Assembly (NCBI RefSeq): GCF_000715075.1 | Contig: NC_134101.1 | Span: forward strand, 24,668,822-24,732,821 | Length of the DNA: 64,000 bases | Reading direction: 5' to 3' | From: Nicotiana tabacum | Taxonomy: Eukaryota > Streptophyta > Magnoliopsida > Solanales > Solanaceae | In this document: piece by piece, positions 33,101-44,725 of the stretch | Layout: each line of letters opens with the position of its first letter | Numbering within the stretch: the stretch's first letter is position 1 | The notes under the pieces: model-generated | Database searches by the model: none | What the model was told of the DNA's origin: nothing | What the model saw: the letters and a program-made list of their open reading frames with translations, nothing else | Translations under genes and position numbers: made by a program

Positions 33101-34542
33101 ATTGTATGTGTAGGCTTGTTGTTGATGGTGAGATCCACGTATTGATTGCCATTCTCGGTAGGGTGGATAGATTTCTTCGTGACAGCACCGCATAATCCGA
33201 TCATACCCAACTGTGCGGTTCCCGAACTCTCTCCTTGCGGCTGCTCCTTCCGTTCATGGACCATGGCGCTGAGGCTCTTTAGGTCGGGACAATTCCTGAA
33301 GCTGTGAGGCCCTCCGCATATGTAACAACCCTTCTTCTCGGCATGCGCCTTCTTCTCGGCATAGCCCTGACGACCACTCAACTTTTTGGAATCTTGAGTC
33401 TTGTAGTATTGTTGTTGTATCTCCTTGATTTTTCCACGGTCTCCCCCACCTTTGACATTGTTAAACTTTGATTCTTTGCCTTTGCCTTTGTCGTGCTTAT
33501 CATGCCTGAAATCCATCAATGATTCGGGCTCCACTATGGCTTGGTCTATATCTTCGACTTGCCGGCGTTGCAACTCCTGCTTAGCCCAATATTGCAACCC
33601 GTCCATGAAGTGGAACAACAAGTCATTACTGGTCAGGTTGGGGATTTAAAGCATAAGGGTAGTGAACTCCTTGACATAGACACGTATGCTCCCTATTTGC
33701 TTCAACTCCGTAAGCTTGCGTCTTGCCTCGTACAAGACATTGTTTTGAAAGAACTGTCGCTTGAACTCGGCTTTGAACTGATCCCACGTGCTAATAGTAC
33801 ATAGACCTTTATCCACGTCGGCCATCTTCCTTCTCCACCATAGCATGGCAGTCTCTGAGAGGTACAACACTGCAGTGTTGATCATAGCCTCGTCGTCCCT
33901 AACTTTGTCGTGCCTGAGGTAGTTCTCCAAGTGCCAAAGGAAGTTTTCCACTTCTTGTGCATCACGAACACCTTTGAACACTGGAGGTTTTGGAGCCTCG
34001 ATCTTGGCCTCTCTCGTGACCACAACATTGTTGGCTGCTTCGGTCACGCCAACATTGACATGCTTCTCGAGTGACTCTATCTTTGCCTACATAGCATCGA
34101 TAGTACTCAAAGCCTTCATGAGTCTGCACTCTAAGGAGGTGATAATTTGCCTTAGTTCCATCTCGGTTCGTGTACATCCCTCCAAGTCATTTCGGATACT
34201 CTCAATATCTTCAAGAGTGTTCCCCTCAAGAATGCTAAGGGTGCCTTCCACCTTCCCCAAGCATTGGCCAAAGATCTCCATGGCGTCCATCCCTGCGTTC
34301 ATCTTCATCACTCACTCTTTACCGAGCGAGACGTCCTCGAGCAGGACCTTCACTTCATCCTCGCTCGCCTCAGTGGCAGATGGTTCTTGGGATGTAAGTC
34401 ATTCATTTGACACAACCTCGGGTGGCACCTCCTGGCTCTTGTTGGTGGCATTTCTCTTTTTGTTACGGCCGCTCTTGCCAGCAGTATCCTGGATGACGTC
34501 GGCTTGGGTGTTGGCAGCATTAATTTCTCCGTCGTTCGTCAT
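33101..34542 (-). pseudogene. gag of element 3 (broken)
   Basis: The probable start is the ATG at 34542, shortly after the primer-binding site (MTNDGEINAANTQ, then a basic GKSGRNKKRNATNK). In-frame TGA stops occur near 34405 and 34310. Next come a predicted coiled-coil-like stretch (34311-34087), the capsid region (34047-33646: NFLWHLENYLRHDKVRDDE, AMLWWRRK) and a zinc knuckle CYICGGPHSFRNC at 33327-33289 (CX2CX3HX4C, one residue short of the usual CX2CX4HX4C). Confidence 0.85.
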
Positions 34543-34561
34543 TCCCTTAGTTGCAACTTTT

Positions 34562-34573
34562 GCTCTGATACCA
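34562..34573 (-). promoter_or_regulatory. Primer-binding site of element 3
   Basis: On the minus strand this is exactly TGGTATCAGAGC, complementary to initiator tRNA-Met, three bases inside the 5' LTR end. Confidence 0.9.
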
Positions 34574-34576
34574 CGT

Positions 34577-35078
34577 TGTCATGTCCTTAGTAGTTAACTA
34601 AGTACACGTGCGACACTTGACAACTCACTCACGATCTTGCACAACTTGCTCATGTTCTTGCTATGCCAAGTCAGCCTTACTACACTCAAGATCGCTAAGA
34701 GAATGATCGAAAGAACACAAGAGAATTGTTAAAGAAAGCTTTATATAAGAGAGAACTTGAATTGTTTGCTTGGTGAATTACAAATGAATGGTCCCCTTGT
34801 ATACTAGTCTCCTAGGGGTTAGTGTATAAATATTAATTGTTACACAAGTCCTTAATATTTACAAGAGAATGGTTTTCTCTAGAATTCTCTACAAGCCTAG
34901 AAGATTCCAAGGACTTTCCTAGCAAATTCATAGGGATCTAGGGTCTTCCAAAGGAAATGTCCATACATTTCTAGAATCTTCTCACAAATGCTAGTCTTCC
35001 TCCTATGTAAGCTTCCACATGGCTTTAATATATGCCAAATGACACTTACGTGGCATGATGACATAGAAGGTCATCACA
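34577..35078 (-). mobile_element. 5' LTR of element 3
   Basis: 502 bp and nearly identical to 29284-29786. The minus-strand start is TGTGATGACC and the end is GGACATGACA. The terminal dyad is perfect at 35057-35075 although its 7-nt loop differs from that of the other LTR at three positions. Confidence 0.9.
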
Positions 35079-35464
35079 GCTTGCCCAAAAAAAAAGGTGC
35101 GCAAAAGATATTTTCGTGCACGTTAGAAGGGTAAAATATGTATTATGCCAACTTTGTAAAAATATATCTTCTTTTCTATCAGTTTCGTTTGATTTTTAAT
35201 TCAATGCCAAATCAAATGCAAAATTCTTACTCATTTTTTTTTTAGTTTTTCGACTTTGTAAAAATGCACTTTTTTTAATTACGCAAATTTGATTTTTCTC
35301 TTTATTTTTTAATCCAAAATCCAGTATGGATTAGAGACGTGCATCAATCATTTCCATCTACTTACCGCTAATAACTCTTACTATTTTCTATAAGTAATCA
35401 TGATATGAATTATCAATTTAATTCTTTTTAATAGAGGGTGGCTTTTGAATAGCGTTAAGAGTAA
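35079..35464. other. AT-rich spacer
   Basis: No gene, terminus or repeat family recognised; A/T runs such as AAAAAAAAAGG near 35087 and poly-T near 35238. Confidence 0.5.
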
Positions 35465-35896
35465 GGAAAATAAAAAATAGCCTGATTGACAACTGGTAAT
35501 TGAAAAATAGCCACAGTTTCAAAAGTAATCGAAATTTAATCACTTTTCATGTAAAGATAAAATCTGAACAAAAACACTCTTAAATATCCAGAAATATTCC
35601 CGCATAATATGCTGGAGTTCGAATTTTTTATATATGAGCTTCCAACATAATGTGCTGGAATTTCATAATGTGCTGGAGTTTCAACATAATACGCGGGAAG
35701 TTTATATGCAAGAGCTCCATAATCTAGCATATTTTGCTGAAACTTTTTGTGTGCTGGAGTTCCAACATAATATGCTGGAAGTTTATACGCAGGAGCCCCA
35801 TAATCCCGCATATTATGCTGGATTTTTCCGTGTTTCGGCAAAACAGTGGCTATTTTTCAATGACTTTATAAACACTGTCTATTTTTTGACTACCAG
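35465..35896. mobile_element. Foldback-type MITE with TAGCC termini, interrupted by LTR
   Basis: The left part (AAAAAATAGCCTGATTGAC, then ATTGAAAAATAGCCAC) and the right part (GTGGCTATTTTTCAAT near 35848, then GTCTATTTTTTGACTACCAG) are inverted relative to each other. Between them lie several copies of an AACATAATATGCTGGAAGTT-like motif in both orientations. The sequence after the solo LTR (AACTGGCTAGCCCGTGCTAT near 47617) looks like further MITE terminus, so the LTR may have inserted inside it. Confidence 0.6.
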
Positions 35897-37834
35897 TGTC
35901 ACGACCTGAAATTTTCACCTTCAGGACCGTGATCGCGCCTAACATTTCACTTGTTAGGCAAGCCAACATTAGAATAATTTTAACAATTTTTAAACAAATT
36001 AAATTAAACGGAAGTTCATTACTGAAATAAAGTGTGGACGACCATAACAAACGAACCATCTAAATACATCCCCGAATCTGGTGTAACAAGTGCACGAGCT
36101 TGTAGAATAATATAAACAAGGGTCTGAATAAAATAAAGTTGTCTAAAAGAAAGCACACATCTAAATTAAAGTAGAAGGGGACTTCAGAACTGCGAACGCT
36201 GTGCAGTTATACCTCAAGTCTCCTTTGGGTAGTTGAATCTGAGCAAGTGTATGGTACGCCGCTGGGACCAACTCCAAAATCTGTACAAGAAGTGCAGAGT
36301 GTAGTATGAGTACAACCGACCCCATGTACTCTGTAAGTGCCGAGCCTAACCTCGACGAAGTTGTGATGAGACTAAGGTAGGTCACTTATATTAACCTGTA
36401 CACAATAATAGTAATAACAACAATAATAGAAATAAAACAGGTAACTTATTTCAACAGTTGAAGCTAACTCGGCACTCATAACCAATTATTATTTTAATCA
36501 ATTTCTGTTGCGGCGTGCAACCCGTTCCAACAATATAATTCTTCAATAAATTTTCGTTGTGGCGTGCAACCCGCTACAACAATATAAACTTAAAATATAT
36601 TCTATTGCGGCGTGCAACTCGATCCCCCAATTTATTCATTTTCATATCCGTTGCGGCGTGCAACCCGCTCCAACAATATAAACTTAAAATACAATCCGTT
36701 GCAGCGTGTAACCCGATGCCCCAATTTATTAATTTTCATTTAAGTTGCGGCGTGCAACCCGTTCCAACAATATAAATTAACAACTCTTAAAAGTAATAAA
36801 ATACTCCAATAAATACCACATTCAATAAGAAACTATTAGATAACAAGCATACAATAATTATGATCTATTTAGAAATAAGTGATGACAAGTAACAATTAAT
36901 TGTGAAAATTAAGGACGAAATAGGCAATTTAATAATTAGTATGCTAAATGTCAAGTAGCAATTAAGTCACATAAATCAAATAAGCATGTAACAATTATAG
37001 CATGGATTCAAGGCATAATATTGCGCAAGGAATATGAGAGAAATAATTAATATAATAGTTAATTCAGGATTTAAAACAATATATGATTTTCAAATAATTA
37101 TGCAAACAATTAATTTGATGAGGTATAGACACTCGTCACCTCGCCTATACGTCGTTCACATGAATTTCACGTAATAAATAATTCAAGGGTTCTATTCCCT
37201 CAAGTCAAGGTTAACCACAACACTTACCTCGCTTTGCAACCAAATTCAAGATTCCAATAAACCTTTGCCTCGCGAATTCGTGTCTGAAATCCTCAAATCA
37301 AGTCATAAAACATTCAATATACTCAACACGAATCGTAGGATTTAATTACATATGAATTTACTAATTTTTCCGAATTAAAATCCAAAATTCATTTTAAAAA
37401 TCGATAGTGGGACCCACGTCTCGAATCCCAAAAAATTCACAAAATCTGAACACCTTTTCCGATACGTGTTCAATCATACAAAATTTATCGAATTCCGACA
37501 TCAGATTGACCTTCAAATCTTCATTTTACATTTTTAGAAGATTTTATAAAAATCTGATTTTTCTTCCATAAATTCACGGATTCATGATGTAAATGAGTAT
37601 GGAAGCATGAAATATAATCAATATATGATAAGGAACACTTACCCCCAATATTTTTCCGTAAAAATCGCCCAAAAATCGCCTTACCCGATCTCAAAATCGT
37701 GAATAATGAAAAAATGGGGCGAAATCCCATTTTCAAAACTTAAGTTCTGTTGCCTAGTCATTTACCCTATGTGATTGCGGCCAAACTCCCGCGAAGCACA
37801 AAATTTTTCCAGCATTTGTTTACTCTATGCGATC
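35897..37834 (-). mobile_element. Solo LTR (antisense), left part
   Basis: Starts TGTCACGACCTG on the plus strand, the complement of an LTR end (CAGGTCGTGACA). It continues at 46343-47603 after the element 4 insertion, giving a total of about 3.2 kb. No internal domain adjoins either side, so it is a solo LTR produced by LTR-LTR recombination. The flanks (ACCAG and ACAAA) are not a convincing duplication. It contains a tandem hairpin array at 36507-36775 and a CTGTAC-N5-GTGCAG stem at 36281-36297. Confidence 0.75.
36507..36775 (-). repeat. GTTGC-N5-GCAAC hairpin repeats in solo LTR
   Basis: Six copies of a stem such as GTTGC-GGCGT-GCAAC (36507-36521), about 50 bp apart and joined by CCGNTNCAACAATATAAA-like spacers. 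Some copies carry a damaged arm, for example GTTGCAGCGTGTAAC near 36698. The repeat family is shared with the LTRs of element 4. Confidence 0.85.
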
Positions 37835-39449
37835 TGTCACGACCCAAAATTCCCTCCTTCAAACCGTGATGGCGCCTAACATTTCACTTGCTAGGCAAGA
37901 TAACGTTAAAAAAATATTAACCAATTTTTAAACAATTTTTAAATTATTAATAATCAAGGAAACAAAAGCAGAAGCAAAGTTAGAAATATAGTGAAATAAT
38001 CCATAAAAACAACGGTGTCTAAATACCATCCCAGAATTGGTATCACAAGTGCACGAGCTTCTAGAATAAATACAAATAAAGGTCTGAATAAAATAAAGCT
38101 ATCTGAAAATAAACACACAGCTAAAGTAAAATAGACGGGGACTTCAGAACTGCGGACGCCATGCAGTTATACCTCAAGTCTCCTCTGGTAGCTAAAATCC
38201 GAGCAAGTCTATGGAACGCCGCTGGGACCAACTCCGAAATCCGCACAAGGAGTGTAGAGTGTAATATCAGTACAACCGACCCCATGTACTGGTAAGTGCT
38301 AAGCCTAACCTCGACGAAGTAGTGACGAGGCTAAGGCGGTTCACTTACATTAACCTGTATACAATATCAATAACAACAACAAATAATAGGAATAAATCAA
38401 GTGACTCATTTATAATAATTGAAGCCAACTCAGTGGTCATAATCCATTATTATTTCACCCAATTCTGTTATAGCGTGCAACCCGCTCTCACAATATATTC
38501 ACATTCAATTCTGTTGCAGCGTGCAACCCGCTCTCCCAATATATTCCTTTTAATCAAGTCTGTCATATATTTATTTTAATCAAGTATATATATAGACTTT
38601 TAAATAAGTCTGTTGCGGCGTACAATACGATCCCCCAATATGGACTTTTAAATAACTCTATTGCGGCGTGCAATCCGATCCCCCAATATTGACTTTTAAA
38701 TAAGTCTACTGCGGCGTGCAATCTGATCCCCCAATATTGATATTTAAATAAGTCTATTGCGGCGTGCAATCCGATCCCCCAATATTAATATATACTTTCA
38801 TTTCCGTATCACTCTCGGGGAACTCGAAACCCCGTACGAATATACCAACAAGTCCAATAACATAATACGGACTTACTCGGGGTCTCGTATTACGTCAAAC
38901 AATGCAGGAATTACAATTCACACCCCGATTCAAATTTTGAGTTTTAAACTTTTCAATTTGCAAATCTCGTGCCAAAATATATTAAATGAATCCGGAATGA
39001 TTTCAAATTTGGCACACAAGTCATAAATGACATAATGGAGCTGTTCAAATTTTCAGAATTAGATTCCGGTTCCGATATCAAAAAGTCAACCCCGTGATCA
39101 AACTTGGAAATCTTTAGCCTTTAAATTGCTAGTTCCGTTAAATGGTCATAACTTGAGCTAGGGACCTCCAAATTAAATTCCAGCATACACCCAAGTCCCA
39201 AATCACAATACGGAGCTACTGGAACTATCAAAACACTGATCCGGGACCGTTTGCTAAAAATGTTGACCAAAGTCAACTCACTTGAGTTTTAAAGCTCTAT
39301 TTCACATTTTAATCTATTTTTCACATGAAAACTTTTCGAAAAATTTTACGGACTACGCACGCAAGTCGAGGAATGATAAATAGTGCTTTTCGTGGTCTTA
39401 GAACATAGAATTACTTATTAATTTAAAGATGAAATTTTGGGTCATCACA
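37835..39449 (-). mobile_element. 3' LTR of element 4
   Basis: Minus-strand start TGTGATGACCC and end GGGTCGTGACA, so the termini form an 11-bp imperfect inverted repeat. The terminal dyad (39428-39446) has one broken pair. A 48-bp tandem array is at 38590-38790. It aligns over its full length with 44726-46342. Confidence 0.92.
38590..38790 (-). repeat. 48-bp tandem hairpin array, 3' LTR of element 4
   Basis: Four units with core TTGCGGCGTGCAAT and CCGATCCCCCAATATTGACT. Each holds the stem ATTGC-N5-GCAAT. Upstream single copies at about 38466-38527 instead have GTTGC-N5-GCAAC, a paired change that keeps the stem. The minus-strand ORF of 16-residue repeats is a by-product of the period. Confidence 0.9.
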
Positions 39450-42400
39450 TTCTCCACCTCTAAAATAAACGTTTGTCCTCGAACAGAGTTAGAAAAAGTG
39501 CCTGAGCCGCAGAAAAGGTGTGGATATTTACTCCACATGTCCGACTCAGACTCCCAGGTAGATGCCTCTACCGGCTGATCTCTCCATTGCACCCGAACTG
39601 AAGGATAACTCTTAGACCTCAACTGTCGGACCTGCCGGGCTAGAATAGCCACCGGCTCCTCCTCGTAAGTCAAATCTTTGTCCAATTGGACTGAGCTGAA
39701 ATCTAACACATGGGACGGATCACCATGATATTTCCGGAGCATAGACACATGGAACACCAGATGAACCACTGATAAAATAGGTGGTAATGCAAGCCTGTAG
39801 GCTACTTCACCCACCCTTTCAAGAATTTCAAAGGGTCCGATATACGTAGGGCTCAACTTGCCCTTCTTTCCGAACCTCATTACACCTTTCATAGGTGAAA
39901 CCCGGAGAAATATTCTTTCTCCAACCATAAATGCAATATCACGAACTTTTTGATCGGCATAACTCTTTTTCCTAGACTGAGCTGAGCGAAGTCAATCCTG
40001 AATAATCTTGACCTTATCCAAGGCATCCTATACCAAATTGGTACCCAACAACCGAGCCTCTCCCGGTTCAAACCAACCAACTGGCGATCGGCATCGCCTT
40101 CCATATAATGCCTTATATGGAGCCATCTGAATGCTCGACTGGTAGCTATTATTATAAGCAAACTCCGCAAGTGGCAAGAAATGATCCCAAGAACCTCCAA
40201 AGTCTATAACACAAGCGCGGAGCATATCTTCCAATATTTGAATAGTGCGGTCTGACTATCCGACTGTCTGTGGATGAAATACTGTACTCAACTCCACCCG
40301 CGTGCCTAAATCATGTTGTACAGCCCTCCAGAAATGTAAGGTAAACTGCGTACCTCGATCTGAAATAATAGACAAGGGCACACCGTGAAGGCGGACAATC
40401 TCACGAATGTAAATTTCAGCTAACCTCTCTGAAGAATAGGTAACTGCCACTGGAATGAAATGTGCTAACTTGGTCAACCTATCCACAATGACCCAAACTG
40501 CGTCAAATTTTCTCTGAGTCCGTGGGAGCCCAACAACAAAATCCATAGTGATACGCTCCCACTTTCACTCAGGAATTTCTAACTTCTGAAGCAAACCACC
40601 AGGTCTCTGATACTCGAACTTAACTTGCTGACAATTCAGACACCGAGATACATATGCAACTATATCCTTTTTCATTCTCCTCTATCAATAATGTTGCCGC
40701 AAATCTTGATACATTTTGGCGGTACCTGGATGAATAGAATGCCTGGAACTGTGTGCTTCTTCAAGAATTAATTCACGAAGCTCATCCACATTAGGCACAC
40801 AAATACGACCATGCATTCGCAGAACCCCATCTTCCCCCACAACAACCTGTTTGGCATTACCGTGCCACACAGTGTCCTTAAGGATAAGTAAATAAGAATC
40901 ATCATACTGCATCTCTCTGATGCGCTCATATAAAGAAGACCGAATGACTGTGCAAGCTAGAACCCGACTGGGTTCTGAAATATCTAACCTCATGAACTGA
41001 TTAGCCAAAGTCTGAACATCTGCAGCTAATGGCCTCTCACCAACCAGAATATACGCAAGACTGCCCATACTCACAGCCTTTCTACTCAAAGCATCGGCCA
41101 CCACATTGGCCTTTCCGGGGTGATACAAAATGGTGATATCATAGTCTTTCAACAACTCCAACCATCTTCTCTACCTCAAATTAAGATCTTTTTGTTTGAA
41201 CAGATACTGAAGGCTACGATGATCAGTAAATACCTCACACGAGACACCGTAGAGGTAATGCCTCCAAATCTTCAGCGCATGAATAATGGCTGCCAATTCT
41301 AATTCATAAACAGGATAATTCTTCTCGTGAACTTTTAACTGCCGCGGCGCATATGCAATTACCTTGCCATCTTGCATTAATACCGCACCAAGCCCAATAT
41401 GAGATGCGTCACAATATACCGTATACGATCCTAAACCTGTGGGTAATACCAATACTGGCGCCGTAGTCAAAGCGGTCTTGAGCTTCTGAAAGCTCAACTC
41501 ACACTCGTCTGACCATCTAAATGGGACACCTTTCTGGGTCAATCTGATCAATGGGCTTGTTATAGATGAAAACCCTCCTCAAACCAACGATAATAACCTG
41601 CTAAACCCAGAAAACTCCGGATCTCTGTAACTGAAGTAGGTCTAGGCCAATTCTGAACAGCCTCAATCTTCTTAGGATCCACCTTTATGCCTTCTGCCGA
41701 TACAACATTCCCCAAAAAGGCAACTGAGTTTAACCAAAACTCACATTTTGAAAACTTCGCATATAACTGATTATTCTTCAAGGTGTGAAGCACACTTCGA
41801 AGATGTTACTCATGTTCCTCTCGACTGCTGGAGTAAATCAAGATATCATCAATGAATACAACCACAAAAGAATCCAAATAAGGCTTGAACACCCGATTCA
41901 TCAAATCCATAAATGTTGCTGGGGCATTTGTCAACCCAAATGACATCACTAGGAATTCGTAATGCCCATACCGAGTTCGAAAAGCTGTTTTAGGGATATC
42001 AGATGCCCTAATCTTCAACTGATGATAACCAGACCTCAAATCGATCTTCAAAAATACCTTGGCACCCTGAAGCTGATCAAGTAAGTCATCAATTCTTGGC
42101 AGCAGATATTTGTTTTTGATAGTGTCCTTGTTCAACTGGCGATCGTCTATACACATCCACATAGAGCCATCTTTCTTCTTTACAAATAATACTGGTGCAC
42201 CCCAGGGCGAGACACTGGGTCTAATGAATCCCCGATCAAGCAAGTCTTGTAACTGCTCTTTCAATTCTTCGAACTCTGGCGGGGCCATATGGTATAGTGG
42301 AATAGAAATGGGCTGAGTGCCCGGAGCCAAATCAATACAGAAGTCAATATCTCTGTCGGGTGGCATCCCCGGCAAATCTACAGGAAATACTTCTGGAAAT

Positions 42401-42909
42401 TCACGAACAACTGGTACTGAGTCCATAGAAGGAACATCCGCACTGGGATCGCGAATATAAGCCAAATAGGCTAGACACCCTTTCTCTACCATACGCCGAG
42501 CTTTCATATAAGAAATAACCTTGCTGGCAGAATGACCAGGAGTTCATTTTCACTCTAACCGAGGTAACCCCGGCATGGCTAGGGTCACTGTCTTGGCATG
42601 ACAATCCAATATAGCATGATAAGGAGACAGCCAATCCATACCCAAGATGACATCAAAATCTACCATATCAAGAAGTAGAAGATCCACACTAGTCTCAAGA
42701 TTACCAATAGTAACCACACACGAATGATAGACATGATCTACTACAACAGAGTCTCTCACCGGTGTAGATACACACGCAGAAGCACTCAGAGAATCATAAG
42801 GCACAACCAAATATGAAGCAAAATAGGAGGGCACATAGGAATAAATAGATCCTGGATCAAATAGAATTGAAGCATCTCTATGGAAAACTGGAATAATACT
42901 TGTGATCAC
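39398..42909 (-). pseudogene. pol of element 4: protease, RT, RNase H, integrase, chromodomain-like end (broken)
   Basis: The protease (42909-42550) has LFDPGSIYSYV and ILGMDWLSPYHAILD. RT (42507-41806) has [27 protein letters not shown] and FIDDILIYS. RNase H (41551-41171) has [21 protein letters not shown] and FTDHRSLQ. Integrase (41161-39930) has MDFVVGLPRTQRKFD and SDRGTQFT. The C terminus (39928-39530) has [20 protein letters not shown] and ASTWESESDM, the diverged chromodomain of the Tekay/Del clade. Stops include TAA near 41803, TGA near 42547, TAG near 41173 and a TGA-TAG pair near 40685. The last frame runs through the polypurine tract and ends at 39398 inside the LTR. Confidence 0.92.
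39450..39462 (-). promoter_or_regulatory. Polypurine tract of element 4
   Basis: Minus-strand TAGAGGTGGAGAA borders the 3' LTR start, almost the same as the tracts at 25039 and 56467. Confidence 0.8.
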
Positions 42910-42975
42910 AGCATCAGATGACTTGGCCTCAGGCCTAGCTGGAAAAGCATAAAATCGGGATTGGGCCCCACCACT

Positions 42976-44524
42976 CTAAACTGCGTCCCTGGGACGGCCG
43001 CTAATTGACTGGCCTCCACCTATAACGGTCTGACCTCCATCTCTAATGGCCTGACCTCCACCTCTAATGGCCTGTCCTCCACCTCTAGCTGCCTGACCCC
43101 TACCTCTAGCTGGCTGAGCAGGCGGTAAAGCAACCAGTGCCGGTATGATGGCACGCGAATCCTGTCGAGATCTGTTACTCGGCAATCTAGGGCAATAACT
43201 CATGATGTGACCAATATTTTCACATTCATAACACCCATCCTGATGTCGTGGTTGCTGAAGCTAACCCAAATAGGTCGGATAACCACTGTAATAACTCTGG
43301 AGTGGTGAAGCACTGATAGGAGTTGAATGTGCACTAAATGCCGGCTGTCCAGAGTTAGGCATAATAGGACCGTGACTCCTTGAAGCACCGGGAGATGTAT
43401 GAAGTGATGAATGAAACGGTCTGGGAGGATGACCCCTACCAAAATTATCCCTGCCTCCAGTCGAGGCACCACTTAAACCACCGAACTGACGAGGTCTCTT
43501 ATTGGACCTCTGACCTCTCTCCTTTGCAAGAACCATCTCGATCCTATTTGCGACATTAGCAGCCGCCTGAAAAGAAATCTCACTTCCATTCTCTTTGGCC
43601 ATCTGAAGTCTGATAGGGTGAGTGAGTCCCTCAATAAACCTCCTCACTCTCTCTCCCTCCGTAGGTAGTAAAAGGAGAGCATGACGGGCCAAATCCACAA
43701 AACGGGACTCATACTGAGTAACAGTCATACTGCCCTGCTGTAGACGCTCAAATTGCTTGCGAAATTCCTCTCTCAGTGTGATAGGGAGGAACTTTTCTAG
43801 AAATAACTGAGAGAACTGCTCCCAGGTAAGTGCAGGCGATCCGACTGGTCGGGTCAATGTGTAATCTCTCCACCACCTCTTGGCGGAACCCGTCATCTGA
43901 AATACAGCAAAATCAACCTTATTGGTCTCAACTATACCCATGTTCCGCAGCACCTCATGGCAGCGTTCAAGATAATCACGTGGGTCCTCAGAAGGTGTAC
44001 CACTGAAGTGAACTGGAAAGAGCTTGGTAAACTTATCCAGTCTCATTGAGGCCTCAAAAGACATGGCGGGCCTATCACCGATCTGTGCCGCAACCACTAG
44101 TTTAACTACCCCAACTGGCGGGGCTGCTGGAGCCTGATTCTGGGGAGCCATCTGCTCCGAAGCGGGAGTAGTGGGAGTTTGTGCTCCTTCCCCAGCCTGT
44201 GAGACGGCTGGTGCCACTGGAAATGTACCATTCTGGGCCACGCCCTCCATAAGACTTACCAAACAGACTAGAGCGTCCTGAAGTACTGGAGTGGCTATGA
44301 ATCCTTCCGGGACCTAAACTGGTCCAACTGGTATATTCTGAACTGGAATCTCCTCCTGAAGGTCTACCTGAGGTTCTTCAACAGGTGCAGCTGCTCGAGC
44401 TCTGGGACTGAGCTCTACCTCGGCCTCTAGCACGACCTCGGCCTCGACCTCTACCCCTGGCCATAGTTGCCACCGGGGGTTCTGGTCCCTGTCCATCGGT
44501 AGAGGTATTACGTGTTCTCACCAT
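42976..44524 (-). pseudogene. gag of element 4 (broken)
   Basis: Begins at the ATG at 44524 (MVRTRN..., then an Arg/Gly-rich ARGRGRGRGRA stretch), matching the gag starts at 6172 and 51507. The 333-codon open part (44262-43261) holds the capsid region (FPVHFSGTPSEDPRDYLERC, AKRWWRDYTL). TAG at 43261-43263 separates it from an intact zinc knuckle CYECENIGHIMSYC at 43192-43233 (CX2CX4HX4C), followed by Gly-rich repeats (RGGGQAIRGGGQ). Another stop lies near 44313. Confidence 0.9.
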
Positions 44525-44711
44525 CTGCGAGAGAATAAGAGTAGAATGGTTCAATCATCGATGATAGAATAAAATCGCACGACAGAATAAGAAAGAAGTG
44601 ATATTGTTCCTAAACTTCATAGCCTCTGAGAGATAAGTACAGACGTCTTCGTACCGATCCTTCAGACTCTACTAAGCTTGCTCGTGACTCGTAAGACCTA
44701 TGTAACCTAGT

Positions 44712-44723
44712 GATCTGATACCA
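44712..44723 (-). promoter_or_regulatory. Primer-binding site of element 4
   Basis: Minus-strand TGGTATCAGATC, one mismatch to the tRNA-Met site, two bases inside the 5' LTR end at 44726. Confidence 0.85.
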
Positions 44724-44725
44724 AC

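Larger units (their letters stand above)
29284..35078 (-). mobile_element. Chromovirus with short LTRs and canonical chromodomain (antisense, element 3)
   Basis: Two direct LTRs of about 0.5 kb (29284-29786, 34577-35078) flank a single decayed gag-pol on the minus strand. The primer-binding site is at 34562-34573 and the polypurine tract at 29787-29799. Domain order is gag, protease, RT, RNase H, integrase, chromodomain, so this is a Ty3/gypsy chromovirus. Short LTRs and a canonical chromodomain separate it from the Tekay-like elements here; Galadriel-like is my guess for the clade. The flanks (TTCTA and GCTTG) do not form a target duplication. Confidence 0.9.

Noticed and set aside
33974..34597. 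207-residue plus-strand ORF
   Set aside because: It lies antisense to the gag of element 3, whose minus-strand frame shows recognisable capsid features; the plus-strand frame is a shadow.
29279..35083. Target-site duplication for element 3
   Set aside because: TTCTA on the left and GCTTG on the right do not match, so no duplication can be claimed.
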